A stretch of 64,000 nt of DNA from Roseibium porphyridii. GTDB taxonomy: Bacteria; Pseudomonadota; Alphaproteobacteria; Rhizobiales; Stappiaceae. The stretch is taken from assembly GCF_026191725.2 (NCBI RefSeq), contig NZ_CP120863.1, positions 290,001 through 354,000 on the forward strand, in the 5' to 3' direction. The position numbers were made by a program, and so were the translations under genes. Shown here one piece after another: positions 1 through 8,314 of the stretch. Below the pieces are notes generated by a model that was given only the letters and a program-made list of their open reading frames with translations, was not told where the DNA came from and searched no databases. Every line of letters starts with the position of its first letter. Positions within the stretch are counted from its first letter, which is position 1.

Positions 1-398
1 CCGGACGCTGTCGGACGACGCATTCTTATCGGAGCTCGGCTGAAGCTTTCCGTTCCGCCAGCCAGCACACAGTCAGCCGCACCCGCCTCGATCAACTGAG
101 CTCCGGTCAATATGGCATCAAGACCGGAGCAGCATTGCGTATCCAGCGTCAATGACGGGACCGATTCCGGAAGACCGGCCCTGAGCGCAGCAAGCCGGGC
201 TGGATTGCCGCCGCCATAAAGGGCATTGCCCAGAACCACGTGGTCCACCCGGTCCAGTGGAATGGCCGCATCTTTTACGAGCGCTTTCAACACCGGCGCT
301 GCCAATTCATCGGCTTGCAAGTGAGACAGAGCTCCTCCTCGCGGGGCAACCGCAGTCCGTCTCGCAGCAACGATGACCGCTCGCCGATGTTCGTTCAC
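1..398 (-). CDS. Thiolase (acetyl-CoA acetyltransferase family), N-terminal part, cut by window edge
   Basis: About 132 residues are visible, reading leftward off the window. The start is a GTG at 398-396 that overlaps the TGA of the upstream ligase gene (GTGTGA), with AGGGAGG about seven bases before it. The N-terminus (MNEHRRAVIVAARRTA) and the block QCCSGLDAI, whose cysteine is the acyl-accepting nucleophile of thiolases, are typical of the family; GGTESFSRAP follows in the right place. Thiolases condense or cleave acyl-CoA and 3-ketoacyl-CoA. As the last visible member of bioM-bioN-bioY-ligase-thiolase it parallels B. subtilis yhfS, which sits next to yhfT (ligase) and yhfU (bioY). A role in biotin-precursor or biotin-linked acyl metabolism is inference; the substrate is unknown. 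Confidence 0.85.
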   Translation of the reverse strand, partial: MNEHRRAVIVAARRTAVAPRGGALSHLQADELAAPVLKALVKDAAIPLDRVDHVVLGNALYGGGNPARLAALRAGLPESVPSLTLDTQCCSGLDAILTGAQLIEAGAADCVLAGGTESFSRAPIRMRRPTAS

Positions 399-1822
399 AC
401 CGTGCCTCCCTGGCTTGGCCCCATCAAGTCACGTGTGATTTGTGGAATGTCCGGTTTGCCACCTGCGGTCAGTGGAAGGCTGTTCTTAATGTGAATTTTC
501 TTGGGGAGCTTGCCTTTGGCCAGAACATTTCGGCAATGGCGAAGCAACTCATCTGCGGCGTCATCAAGCGGCGTAGCGAGTTGAACCACAGCTTCCAGGA
601 TCTGACCGCGCACCGGATCCGGCCTCCCAACCACCACGGCGGTCGCCACCGCGGCGTGGTTCAGAAGCTGAGCCTCAACTTCTTCGGGATAAACATTGAG
701 GCCCGATGTTACGATCATGCGGTTTGATCGACCGGTCAGGAACAAGAAACCGCTTCCGTCCAGATAGCCGTGATCGCCGACGGTCAACCAGCCTTCGGAC
801 CAACGAGTATCCGACGATTGGCCACACAAATATCCGGCAAAAAGCAGGTCGCTTTTGACCCAGATCTCTCCGGCTGTGCCACTTGGCAGGGGATGCGCCG
901 GGTCGCCAATTGCAATTTGTACCCCATGCGCTGCGCGGCCGACTGAGCCTTGCGGAACATAATCGCCCGGCCGTGAAATTGAAATGAAACTCGTTTCAGA
1001 TGCACCGTAAAATTCCGTCAGGCAGGCATCTGGAAAGATACTGGCCATCGCGGTTCGCTGCCCATCCTGCCATTTCGCACCGCTGACCAAGATCTGTCTG
1101 ACCGTCTCGACAGGGCCATTGCGCCTGGCCGCTTGCCCCAAGTAGTGAACCTGCGTTGGTGTTGCATAAAGGACGGCTCCCTCCCGGGCTCGATAAAGTT
1201 CGGCAAGAAGCTCTTTTGGATCAAAACGCTCCATAAGGACGACTTGATGGCCGCCAGATAATCCATAAACAGCGCCATAAAGGTGCAGCGAATGGGTGAG
1301 CCCACCCGCAATGACGATCCTGTTGTTCAGAGCGTTGCCGAATTCACGATCTGATAGCTCAAAACTCTTGAGCCAGGACCTATGAGTGCGGACATATCCC
1401 TTTGGAAAACCGCTGCTGCCGGAGGTAAAGCCTGCAAAAAAGAGAGCCTCTTCATCAGGCCTGTCGTCCGTTCGTTGGCCGCTGACCGGATTGAACAGTT
1501 GCGAGCCGTGTTGGATGAAAAGGGCCGGACTCACTTCCGCCAGTACAGACTTCATCAAACGGTCCGGCCACTCCGGGTCGACAATCAGAGCGACACGACC
1601 CGTGCGCGCTGACGCGTAGAGGCCAATCAGCAACGACATCGGGTCGGCCAGGGCAAGTGCGACCCTGGCACCGGCAATCGTTTCTTGGCAAATTACCGCC
1701 GCCGCCGCTTCAATCCGGTCGAACAACTCCAGCCAGGTAAGAGAGGCCGGACCGCATTTTAGCGCGGTGTCTGCGGGCTTTGCCGTCGCATATGCTTCAA
1801 GCCGGTCGCCAACAAAGGTCAT
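395..1822 (-). CDS. AMP-binding acyl-CoA ligase (ANL superfamily), YhfT-like
   Basis: A 475-residue adenylate-forming enzyme expected to activate a carboxylic acid as acyl-AMP and transfer it to CoA. The P-loop-like signature FTSGSSGFPKG lies near residues 132-142, FYGASE near 270, the conserved GDHGYLDGSGFLFLTGR stretch near 350, and a C-terminal lysine in LPLTAGGKPD fits the catalytic lysine of the mobile domain. It lies 25 bases after bioY and overlaps the thiolase by four bases, so it is translationally coupled in the biotin-transport operon. The order bioY-ligase-thiolase matches B. subtilis yhfUTS. Pimelate or another medium-chain acid is a plausible substrate from context only; the sequence does not prove specificity. 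The proposed ATG has only a weak ribosome binding site. Confidence 0.85.
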   Translation of the reverse strand: MTFVGDRLEAYATAKPADTALKCGPASLTWLELFDRIEAAAAVICQETIAGARVALALADPMSLLIGLYASARTGRVALIVDPEWPDRLMKSVLAEVSPALFIQHGSQLFNPVSGQRTDDRPDEEALFFAGFTSGSSGFPKGYVRTHRSWLKSFELSDREFGNALNNRIVIAGGLTHSLHLYGAVYGLSGGHQVVLMERFDPKELLAELYRAREGAVLYATPTQVHYLGQAARRNGPVETVRQILVSGAKWQDGQRTAMASIFPDACLTEFYGASETSFISISRPGDYVPQGSVGRAAHGVQIAIGDPAHPLPSGTAGEIWVKSDLLFAGYLCGQSSDTRWSEGWLTVGDHGYLDGSGFLFLTGRSNRMIVTSGLNVYPEEVEAQLLNHAAVATAVVVGRPDPVRGQILEAVVQLATPLDDAADELLRHCRNVLAKGKLPKKIHIKNSLPLTAGGKPDIPQITRDLMGPSQGGTV

Positions 1823-1847
1823 CCAAGCGGTCCAATCGCCCTACGTC

Positions 1848-2402
1848 CTAGGTCCTGGATAGGAAGGCAGCCGGCAGGCCTCTTGAAATGGTCTCAGCGA
1901 CAAGTGCCGTGATGGCGACCTTCAGCAAATCGCCGGGAATGAACACTGCGCTGCCAACCGCTGCCTCGGTGAGCGACAATCCAGCCTTATAGGCAAGTCC
2001 TGGAATACCGAAGGCGTAAACTACAACAATCCCTCCGATTGCCGCAGCAATCGCAGAGGACGTAAGCACATTCAATCGTCCGGTTGCGCGCATGATCCAG
2101 CCGGCAACAAATGCACCTACCGGCCAACCGATGAGAAAGCCAACGGACGGAGTGAAGAACACGCCCAGACCGCCTCTGCCGCCGGCAAGCAAAGGTGCCC
2201 CCAAGGCAATGATAAAGAGAAACAGAAGCACCGCCAGAGCACCGCGAACCGGGCCGAGCATGACACCGGCCAACATGACACCAAGCGTCTGCGCGGTGAT
2301 CGGGACACCGCTTAAAAACGGTATGGCCACCGGAGGCAGCAGGCCAAGCGCTGCAATGAGAGCAGCATAGAAAGCAACGTGAACCAAAGACCGATCAGCC
2401 AT
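1848..2402 (-). CDS. bioY: Biotin transporter substrate-binding subunit BioY
   Basis: Integral membrane S-component that binds biotin in ECF-type uptake. The protein is hydrophobic throughout with about six membrane segments and contains typical BioY stretches: PITAQTLGVMLAGVMLGP, FFTPSVGFLIGWPVGAF and FIPGDLLKVAI near the C-terminus. I place the start at MADRSLV (2402) because GAGGA lies about nine bases upstream; a longer reading frame back to 2444 adds residues with no ribosome binding site of their own. It lies downstream of bioM and bioN in the same direction, with a 144-base gap after bioN, so the complete BioMNY transporter is encoded here. No clear BioR-type operator was seen upstream of the operon. 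Confidence 0.92.
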   Translation of the reverse strand: MADRSLVHVAFYAALIAALGLLPPVAIPFLSGVPITAQTLGVMLAGVMLGPVRGALAVLLFLFIIALGAPLLAGGRGGLGVFFTPSVGFLIGWPVGAFVAGWIMRATGRLNVLTSSAIAAAIGGIVVVYAFGIPGLAYKAGLSLTEAAVGSAVFIPGDLLKVAITALVAETISRGLPAAFLSRT

Positions 2403-2546
2403 ATCGTTCATTCCTCTTGAGTGTCTTGTCTCTTTTGTTGCCACAGAACACTTTCGTACAAGGCGTTCCGTCCAACGCAGTTGTGTCGGGCGCCGGATAC
2501 CCCAGTTTCAGCCCGGATGCCAGACCTGGCCATACCTGCGACTCAA

Positions 2547-3155
2547 CTATCTTGTCAGTCCGTTTGAGCCGCCCCGTGCTTTCAATGCCTCTGCGACATG
2601 GTCCGACATGCGAAGGGATTGTATGGCAAATGGTGCCAACAGACGCCAGGAACCGGTTGATCCCGTTCGCGCCCGATAAGCTTCCCGCAACACTGAAAAG
2701 ACTTGCAGCATGTAGGGTGTGAAGCGAAGGACGAGAGTGACCCCGAGCGCAGGTTTGCGCGATGAAACCCCAAACCATTCCAGCGGCCGGAAAAGCGGTT
2801 GCACGGCTGCCATCATATCGTCCATGCGCGTCGTGACAGACACAAAATTCGCTGCGAGGATCATGACCAGAAGCCTCAAAATGATGGCAAATCCTTCCAG
2901 GAGCGTTCCGGACAGCCAGTGCAGTGCCAGCAGACATGCAAGAAGCACTGACAACCCGCGCAAGAGCTTTAACCGGGCCAGACCTTGTCGACCCAAACTG
3001 GCATAAAGACAGATGACGACAGCCAGACACGGCAGGAGGACCCAGAACCACGTCACCTGAAACAGCACGATACTAGCGACAGCGACCGCTACCAACTTTG
3101 GACCCGCCGGGAGCCGATGCGCCCAAGTGTCACCAGGAATTTGCATCGCGATCAC
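2547..3155 (-). CDS. bioN: Biotin ECF transporter transmembrane subunit BioN
   Basis: The T-component (about 202 residues) that couples the ATPase BioM to the membrane substrate binder BioY. The N-terminal part is a dense run of hydrophobic segments, and the cytoplasmic coupling region near the C-terminus shows the Ala-Arg-Gly signature of T-components (ALKARGGSNG, following SLRMSDHVAEA). The GTG start overlaps the bioM stop (GTGA), showing translational coupling; an ATG three codons later is an alternative start. Length and position between bioM and bioY agree with the known BioMNY arrangement of alphaproteobacteria. Confidence 0.9.
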   Translation of the reverse strand: MIAMQIPGDTWAHRLPAGPKLVAVAVASIVLFQVTWFWVLLPCLAVVICLYASLGRQGLARLKLLRGLSVLLACLLALHWLSGTLLEGFAIILRLLVMILAANFVSVTTRMDDMMAAVQPLFRPLEWFGVSSRKPALGVTLVLRFTPYMLQVFSVLREAYRARTGSTGSWRLLAPFAIQSLRMSDHVAEALKARGGSNGLTR

Positions 3156-3928
3156 AGCGCAACAAGCTCCAATTTGCTGCCCAATCTGCTGTCAAGATCA
3201 GCGCGGTAGGCCGCAAGCACTTCATGCGGTGCCCCGTCCATGCGCAAGCGCCCTTCCTCAAGCCAAAGGATGCGGTCAAAGCCTTCAAAATGACTGAGAT
3301 CATGGCTGACAAGGACGATCTTTTGCGGCAACGACATCAGCATTGATCGAATGCGGCTGGTCGCAAGAGCGTCAAGACTGGTCATGGGCTCATCGAGCAC
3401 CAGAAGCCGAGGCTCCATAACCAGCACCGCCAGAATGCAGATCAGCTGCTTCTGGCCTTCCGAGAGTTCTGAAATCGGCCTTTCAGCCAGCGCTTCACAC
3501 CCATGGGTGGCGAGAAACAGCCGCGCCTCGCGGCGGCTTTTATCCTTTTCGTATCCAAGCTGTGTGAGACCGAAGGCAATTTCTTCTTCAACTGTTGGAA
3601 AGATCGCTTGATGATCTGGGTTCTGGAACACGAAGCCCACATGACGTGGCAGTTCTGGTTCGGCAATCGTTGCCGGTGCACCAAATAGCGAAAGGTCACC
3701 GCTGCTGGGAGTGCGCAGTCCATTCAGAAGCCTTACGAAAGTGCTTTTCCCAGAGCCGTTTAACCCTATTACACCGATGCGATCTTCGTTGAGACGTAAT
3801 GTCAGATCACTCAGAACTGACCGATCCGCGATTTCCAGAGTGACGTTTTCAAAGGCAGCAAACGGCTTGGCGTCCGGGTCGCAGACACGCGTTTCAGTCT
3901 GTTTGCTTTTCCTTGGCCAGAACGCCAT
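3152..3928 (-). CDS. bioM: Biotin ECF transporter ATPase BioM
   Basis: ABC-type ATPase (258 residues) that energises BioNY. Walker A is GLNGSGKSTFVRLLNG near residues 58-73, the Q-loop is FQNPDHQAI, the signature is LSEGQKQ near 157, Walker B is LLVLDEPMTSLD near 173-184, and the switch histidine is in VLVSHD. FQNPDHQ is typical of energy-coupling-factor ATPases. It is the first gene of the minus-strand biotin operon, with GAGG four bases before its ATG. The 223-base gap to the MocR gene presumably holds the operon promoter; I could not identify a convincing operator there. Confidence 0.92.
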   Translation of the reverse strand: MAFWPRKSKQTETRVCDPDAKPFAAFENVTLEIADRSVLSDLTLRLNEDRIGVIGLNGSGKSTFVRLLNGLRTPSSGDLSLFGAPATIAEPELPRHVGFVFQNPDHQAIFPTVEEEIAFGLTQLGYEKDKSRREARLFLATHGCEALAERPISELSEGQKQLICILAVLVMEPRLLVLDEPMTSLDALATSRIRSMLMSLPQKIVLVSHDLSHFEGFDRILWLEEGRLRMDGAPHEVLAAYRADLDSRLGSKLELVAL

Positions 3929-4151
3929 ATCACCTCGCCGCCAGTCGGCCGCTTCAAGAGTTTTCTCTTAGCTTCGCGCCGCTTATCGACCGGAAACCCT
4001 TTTGTGTCAAAGACGCTTCATTTTACGTGACGCAGCAGAAGCAGCAAATCGGCAATAGGGGCATTCACCATTTCACCGACTTGCGCACAGCGTTCCGTCG
4101 GCGTCCGGCCGCACGAACGCTTTTCCAAAACTATAGGCGCTGCGAGAGGAC

Positions 4152-5561
4152 TTAGCCGACCGGACGCGTCAGCTCAGGCAGATCAGCCAATTGATTGATT
4201 GTTGACCTGATGCGCTTCAGTGCCCAGACGAAGCGGTCATCGGAAGGCTCGGACCCGAAGGTGAGGCGCACATACGGGGCAGATTCATAGTCCCTCACCT
4301 GGAAATGGCGGGACGACAACACGGACACTCCCTGATGGCCAAGGGCTGCCTGCAAGGCGTCCGGGTCGACCTGATCCGGCAAGCGCAACCAGCCGAACAC
4401 CTTGTCGGTGCCGCTTTGCAGGAAATGAGGCGCTAGAATTTCGCGTGCGTTCAAGAATCTGCTTCTGTTGGCTTTTCGCTTCAGACGCAGGGTTCTGAAC
4501 AACAATCCTTCGCGCACCCAACCTGCGATCAGCTCCGCCGTTATGGGCGACGCCATCCAGGTGCTTTCACCAATCTTGTTGCGGATGCTGTCTCCAAAAG
4601 ACGCTGGCACATGAACAAAACCGATCCGGCTTCCCGGCGAACAGACCTTGGAGATGCTTGCAATCGAGGCCGTCAATTCAGGTGCGAGAGCACCGAAAGA
4701 CGGCAGCGTCTCCGGCAGGAAAGGGGTATAGGGATCATCTTCGACAATCTTGAGATCATTTTCACGTGCCACACGCACCAGATCTTCACGCTCCGTGATC
4801 GACATGGTGTGGGTAGTCGGGTTCTGCATGTTGGGCATGAGGAAAACGCCCTTGACACCATGAGTTCTGGCGGCAGATGCCAATGCGTCCGGATCCATTG
4901 CTCCAAAGCCGCCATCTTCTCGCCTGAGCGCGGGAAGAGGCACGGCTTTCAGCCCGAGGCTGGAGAGCGAGCTGAAGATCGAGGGGTAGGTAAACCGGTC
5001 GACCGCAACCGCGTCTCCGGTTCTGAAAAGGGCCTGACAGGTCACCTGAATTCCATGCTGAGCGCCACAAGTCACAGCAACGCGGGCAGGATCGGCCTCG
5101 AGCCCGTAATCCTTGAATACTAGCACTCCGGTTTCCCGATGAGCCCTCAGGCCTTCAGACGGGACAAACCCGTTCAATCGATCGATGCCGTTCGTCTTCG
5201 CCATGCGCACCAGACCCTCGGCAAGGCTCGGATTCAGGTGCGGATAAGCAAAATTTCGGGCGAGGTCACAAGCTTCTGGCTCGTCCTCTTGGGGTACGAG
5301 TGGAGAAACCTTCTGCGTTTCTGAGGCCACATAGGTTCCCCGACCAGTTTCTCCCTTCACCAGACGGCGGCGTTCAGCTTCGCCATAGGCACGTGTAATC
5401 GTTCCGAGTGTAACACCCAGCTGATAAGCAAGCTCGCGCTGCGGCGGCAACCGGTCACCTTGAGCCAGCGCCCCGGCCTGTATGTCGCCTTCAAGGGCGT
5501 CGGCGATTGCAAGATAAATGGGACCTGCAGCGGCCTCTATGTTCGGAATCCACATTGTCAT
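4152..5561 (-). CDS. MocR-family regulator: GntR helix-turn-helix fused to a PLP aminotransferase-like domain
   Basis: A 469-residue fusion. Residues about 10-75 form a GntR-type winged helix (AGALAQGDRLPPQRELAYQLGV, followed by GTITRAYGEAERRRLV). The rest resembles fold-type I aminotransferases: MPNMQNPTTHTMS, IVEDDPYTPF and SISKVCSPGSRIGFV, where the lysine should bind pyridoxal phosphate. MocR proteins usually sense PLP, an amine or an amino acid and control an adjacent gene. Here the neighbour is a divergent LysE-family exporter 105 bases away, and four ATTGTAT-type boxes lie between the two starts. Control of amino-acid export is therefore likely but inferred. The ATG has no obvious Shine-Dalgarno sequence and may be read from a very short leader. 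Confidence 0.9.
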   Translation of the reverse strand: MTMWIPNIEAAAGPIYLAIADALEGDIQAGALAQGDRLPPQRELAYQLGVTLGTITRAYGEAERRRLVKGETGRGTYVASETQKVSPLVPQEDEPEACDLARNFAYPHLNPSLAEGLVRMAKTNGIDRLNGFVPSEGLRAHRETGVLVFKDYGLEADPARVAVTCGAQHGIQVTCQALFRTGDAVAVDRFTYPSIFSSLSSLGLKAVPLPALRREDGGFGAMDPDALASAARTHGVKGVFLMPNMQNPTTHTMSITEREDLVRVARENDLKIVEDDPYTPFLPETLPSFGALAPELTASIASISKVCSPGSRIGFVHVPASFGDSIRNKIGESTWMASPITAELIAGWVREGLLFRTLRLKRKANRSRFLNAREILAPHFLQSGTDKVFGWLRLPDQVDPDALQAALGHQGVSVLSSRHFQVRDYESAPYVRLTFGSEPSDDRFVWALKRIRSTINQLADLPELTRPVG

Positions 5562-5584
5562 GAGAACAATGTTATCATTGACGC

Positions 5585-5653
5585 ATACAATTTTTCAAGA
5601 CAGTTAGAGTCTTCACTGCTTTGTATCAATTGTATTTATCTAGACGATACAAT
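5585..5653. promoter_or_regulatory. Repeated ATTGTAT/ATACAAT boxes between MocR regulator and LysE exporter
   Basis: Four copies of one heptamer lie in this gap: ATACAAT at 5585-5591, TTGTATC at 5621-5627, ATTGTAT at 5629-5635 and GATACAAT at 5646-5653. The two central copies are direct repeats eight bases apart, and the outer two are in opposite orientation. MocR regulators are known to bind such direct and inverted repeats at their own divergent promoters. The arrangement is seen directly; its use as an operator is inferred. Confidence 0.55.
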
Positions 5654-5666
5654 GACTGGAGACAAA

Positions 5667-6263
5667 ATGGACCCCGCGACACTTCTAGCCTTTGCGGTCT
5701 TCATCATCGTCATGACCGGCACGCCCGGTCCGGGCAATCTGACTTTTCTGGCGATCGGCGCGTCAGCGGGATATCGAACCGCCTTTCCGGTCATTCTGGC
5801 GTCTGTTGTCGGCGCATGGCCACTGAAACTCAGCGTCGCTTACGGATTAGGTCACGTCATGGCAGGCGGCGGAACAATTGTTACCGTGTTCAAGGTTCTG
5901 AGCATGGCTTACATGACCTATCTTGCATGGAGAATTGTCTCACTCTCGATCAAACCGAAAGGAGAGGTTGCCCTGCCAAGCTTCTGGGAGGGGCTTTTGA
6001 TTCATCCGCTCAGTCCGAAGACGTGGGCGATGAACCTTGTTGCTTTCTCGACTTTCCTTGCGGGAAACGGCCTCGGCATTCACGAGAACGCCTTGATTTT
6101 GCTGGTTGGGTTTTCACTAGGCGGCCTGGTTTTTCACTCGCTTTGGGCGCTTGTCGGCGTTTCCATTCTTGCAGTTATCGGTGAGGGACCGTTCATGCGC
6201 GCCATCACCGTTGTCATGGCTGCCGGTATGCTGGCCGCAACTGCCTGGGCTCTTCTGCTTTGA
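5667..6263 (+). CDS. LysE/RhtB-family amino-acid exporter
   Basis: About 198 residues with six predicted membrane segments. The N-terminal signature TGTPGPGNLTFLAIGASAG is diagnostic of LysE/RhtB/CadD exporters, and the re-entrant-type block HPLSPKTWAMNLV lies in the middle. These proteins expel amino acids or related metabolites across the inner membrane. I chose the ATG at 5667 (MDPATLLAF) because TGGAG lies about five bases upstream; an in-frame ATG at 5652 is possible. The divergent MocR gene is the probable regulator. The exported compound cannot be read from the sequence. Confidence 0.9.
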   Translation: MDPATLLAFAVFIIVMTGTPGPGNLTFLAIGASAGYRTAFPVILASVVGAWPLKLSVAYGLGHVMAGGGTIVTVFKVLSMAYMTYLAWRIVSLSIKPKGEVALPSFWEGLLIHPLSPKTWAMNLVAFSTFLAGNGLGIHENALILLVGFSLGGLVFHSLWALVGVSILAVIGEGPFMRAITVVMAAGMLAATAWALLL

Positions 6264-6280
6264 AGCTCCTGGATCTCCAG

Positions 6281-6520
6281 TCACTTTGACTGCAGGTCCA
6301 TTTCCAACCGCCACTTCTCGTGCAAGGAAGCCGCCTCAAACGCGGTGTCGCTAAGGCCGATGTCTCGCATCAGAGCTGGTGACAAGTCGCCGGGAGCAAT
6401 GCGTTTCGGGCGTCGGCGGGACCGCCGGTTGAACATCATTGCAAAAAACCTCTTTATGAAACCTGGGGGTTGTCTTTCAACCAACACCTCATCGACTTCA
6501 CATCGAATGCACTCTGACAT
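6281..6520 (-). CDS. DUF1127 small basic protein
   Basis: 79 residues. The C-terminal half carries the DUF1127 hallmark LSPALMRDIGLSD, preceded by an arginine-rich stretch (FNRRSRRRPKR). GGAG lies upstream of the ATG. DUF1127 proteins are abundant in alphaproteobacteria; some take part in RNA turnover, phosphate or carbon control, but this member's role is unknown. The gene is divergent from the LysR regulator and converges with the end of the LysE gene. The N-terminus (MSECIRCEVDEV) has two cysteines four residues apart, unusual for this family. A second DUF1127 gene lies at 9761-9931. Confidence 0.8.
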   Translation of the reverse strand: MSECIRCEVDEVLVERQPPGFIKRFFAMMFNRRSRRRPKRIAPGDLSPALMRDIGLSDTAFEAASLHEKWRLEMDLQSK

Positions 6521-6616
6521 CTATGTAACTCCTTGGCTTTAGGAAGTTACATATCGATCCGGTATGCTTGTCTTACCAACGAAATCTCGATAAGTACGCA
6601 TAAGGGAAACTTATGC

Positions 6617-7516
6617 ATGTCAAACAATATGCCGCCGCTCTCAGCTATCCGCGCATTTGAAGCCGCAAGCCGCCACCTCAGTTTCACCAAGGCTGGAGAG
6701 GAGCTCGGCATGACGCAGGCGGCCGTCAGCTACCAGATCCGGCTTCTGGAAGAACGACTCGGTTTTCAGCTCTTCACCAGGAAGACGCGCCGGATCGAAC
6801 TGACAGAGCATGGCGCTGAACTTGCGGCAAAGGTTGTTGAGTCCTTCACATCCCTGAGACAGGCCTTCGAAGACGTAACAGACAAGAATGCTGGCCAACT
6901 TGTCGTTTCCAGCAACACCACCTTCGCTGTGAATTGGCTGTCCAATCGTCTGGTTCATTTTCAGATGCAAAATCCCGACATTGCCGTGCGCATTCTCCCC
7001 TATGGTCCTGACGCACATCCTCGTTTTGAAAGTTCTGATGTCGTCGTGTCCGCATGCAAGGCACCTCCGAAAGACTGGATCGCGCATGAGGTCGTCAAGG
7101 CGACCTTTACCCCTATGCTGAGCCCCGTGCTTGCCGAGACCATCGGGGGCGTCAAACAACCAGAGGACATTCTGAAACTGCCGCTCGTGGATCCGCAGGA
7201 TCCATGGTGGGAAATCTGGTTTGCCGCAGCCGGTATTCCGGATGTGGATCTCAGCAATTATCCGAACTCACGCATGGGTTCGCAGGCGCTTGAAGCAAAC
7301 AGGGCCATTGCAGGTCAGGGCGTGGCTATCCTGACGCCTTATTTTTGCAAAAGCGCCATAGAGACGGGCCAACTGATCCAGCCGTTTGAATTGACCTGCC
7401 GTGTGGAGGCCGAAAGCTGGTTCTTGAGCTATCCGCCGATCAACCGGACCAGCCGCAAAGTCAGGTTGTTCCGTGACTGGGTTTCGGACGAGTTGAAACG
7501 CGACGGAATGCTCTAG
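6617..7516 (+). CDS. LysR-family transcriptional regulator, GcvA-like
   Basis: 299 residues. The N-terminal helix-turn-helix reads PPLSAIRAFEAASRHLSF, then KAGEELGMTQAAVSYQI, the typical opening of GcvA-type LysR proteins; the rest is the periplasmic-binding-protein-like effector domain. The start at 6617 has AAGGGA upstream. LysR proteins usually regulate a divergent neighbour, here the DUF1127 gene 96 bases away, but no T-N11-A operator stands out. The effector is unknown. Downstream is trpF, with a 129-base gap, so it need not be co-transcribed. Confidence 0.9.
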   Translation: MSNNMPPLSAIRAFEAASRHLSFTKAGEELGMTQAAVSYQIRLLEERLGFQLFTRKTRRIELTEHGAELAAKVVESFTSLRQAFEDVTDKNAGQLVVSSNTTFAVNWLSNRLVHFQMQNPDIAVRILPYGPDAHPRFESSDVVVSACKAPPKDWIAHEVVKATFTPMLSPVLAETIGGVKQPEDILKLPLVDPQDPWWEIWFAAAGIPDVDLSNYPNSRMGSQALEANRAIAGQGVAILTPYFCKSAIETGQLIQPFELTCRVEAESWFLSYPPINRTSRKVRLFRDWVSDELKRDGML

Positions 7517-7645
7517 CTGACATTCGTTACCGAGGTAGCATCACACAGCCTGCCGAAGGCTTCGCCGATGCCGTCACGTTTTGAAAAAGTGAAACGCCAA
7601 TTCCTCTTTTGACAAACCGCGCTGCAGCGGCGATACCTCAACCCC

Positions 7646-8290
7646 ATGTCGGATATCAAAGTAAAAATTTGCGGCCTGTCGACCGAAGAAACCATGGAAG
7701 CTGCGCTGGATGCCGGCGCGGACATGGTCGGCCTGATGTTTTTTCCAAAGAGTCCACGCCACGTTTCCTTGAGCGATGCCTGCAAGCTGGCCGACATGGC
7801 CCGTGACCGTGCTGAAATCGTGGCCGTGACGGTGGATATGGATCTGGACGGTCTTTCGCGGATCAAGGAACTGGTGGCGCCCGACACGTTCCAGTTCCAC
7901 GGCAGTGAAGCACCCGAAGCATGTGCGGCCGCTAAGGTGATGCACGGAACCGGCGTTATGAAAGCCGTGTCGGTGGCCGCGAAGGAAGATCTGGAAAAGG
8001 CACTGTATTATTCGGTCGTCGCAGACCGGATCCTATTTGATGCCAAGCCACCAAAGGGATCGGACCTGCCAGGCGGAAACGGTGTTTCTTATGACTGGTC
8101 GCTGCTCAAAGACCTTGACCTGAAGAAGCCCTTCATGCTTTCGGGTGGATTGAATGCAGACAATGTCGCCGAGGCGATCCGCGTAAGCGGCGTAAAGGAA
8201 GTCGATGTCTCTTCGGGTGTTGAGCGAGACAAAGGCGTCAAGGACAGCAATCTAATTCGCGCATTTATGGCAGCGGTCAAAGCGGCCTGA
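7646..8290 (+). CDS. trpF: Phosphoribosylanthranilate isomerase TrpF
   Basis: 214-residue TIM-barrel enzyme that converts N-(5-phosphoribosyl)anthranilate to the carboxyphenylamino-deoxyribulose phosphate in tryptophan synthesis. The start motif VKICGLSTEE carries the catalytic cysteine; GLMFFPKSPRHV, FQFHG, LFDAKPP (catalytic aspartate), PFMLSGGLNADNV and DVSSGVE complete the family pattern. Followed 24 bases later by trpB, as in many alphaproteobacteria. Confidence 0.96.
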   Translation: MSDIKVKICGLSTEETMEAALDAGADMVGLMFFPKSPRHVSLSDACKLADMARDRAEIVAVTVDMDLDGLSRIKELVAPDTFQFHGSEAPEACAAAKVMHGTGVMKAVSVAAKEDLEKALYYSVVADRILFDAKPPKGSDLPGGNGVSYDWSLLKDLDLKKPFMLSGGLNADNVAEAIRVSGVKEVDVSSGVERDKGVKDSNLIRAFMAAVKAA

Positions 8291-8314
8291 CCTGCCGGAC
8301 GAAGGAGAATACGC

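Noticed and set aside
3929..4151. BioR/BirA-type operator upstream of bioM
   Set aside because: No TTATMKATAA-like or BirA-type palindrome could be found.
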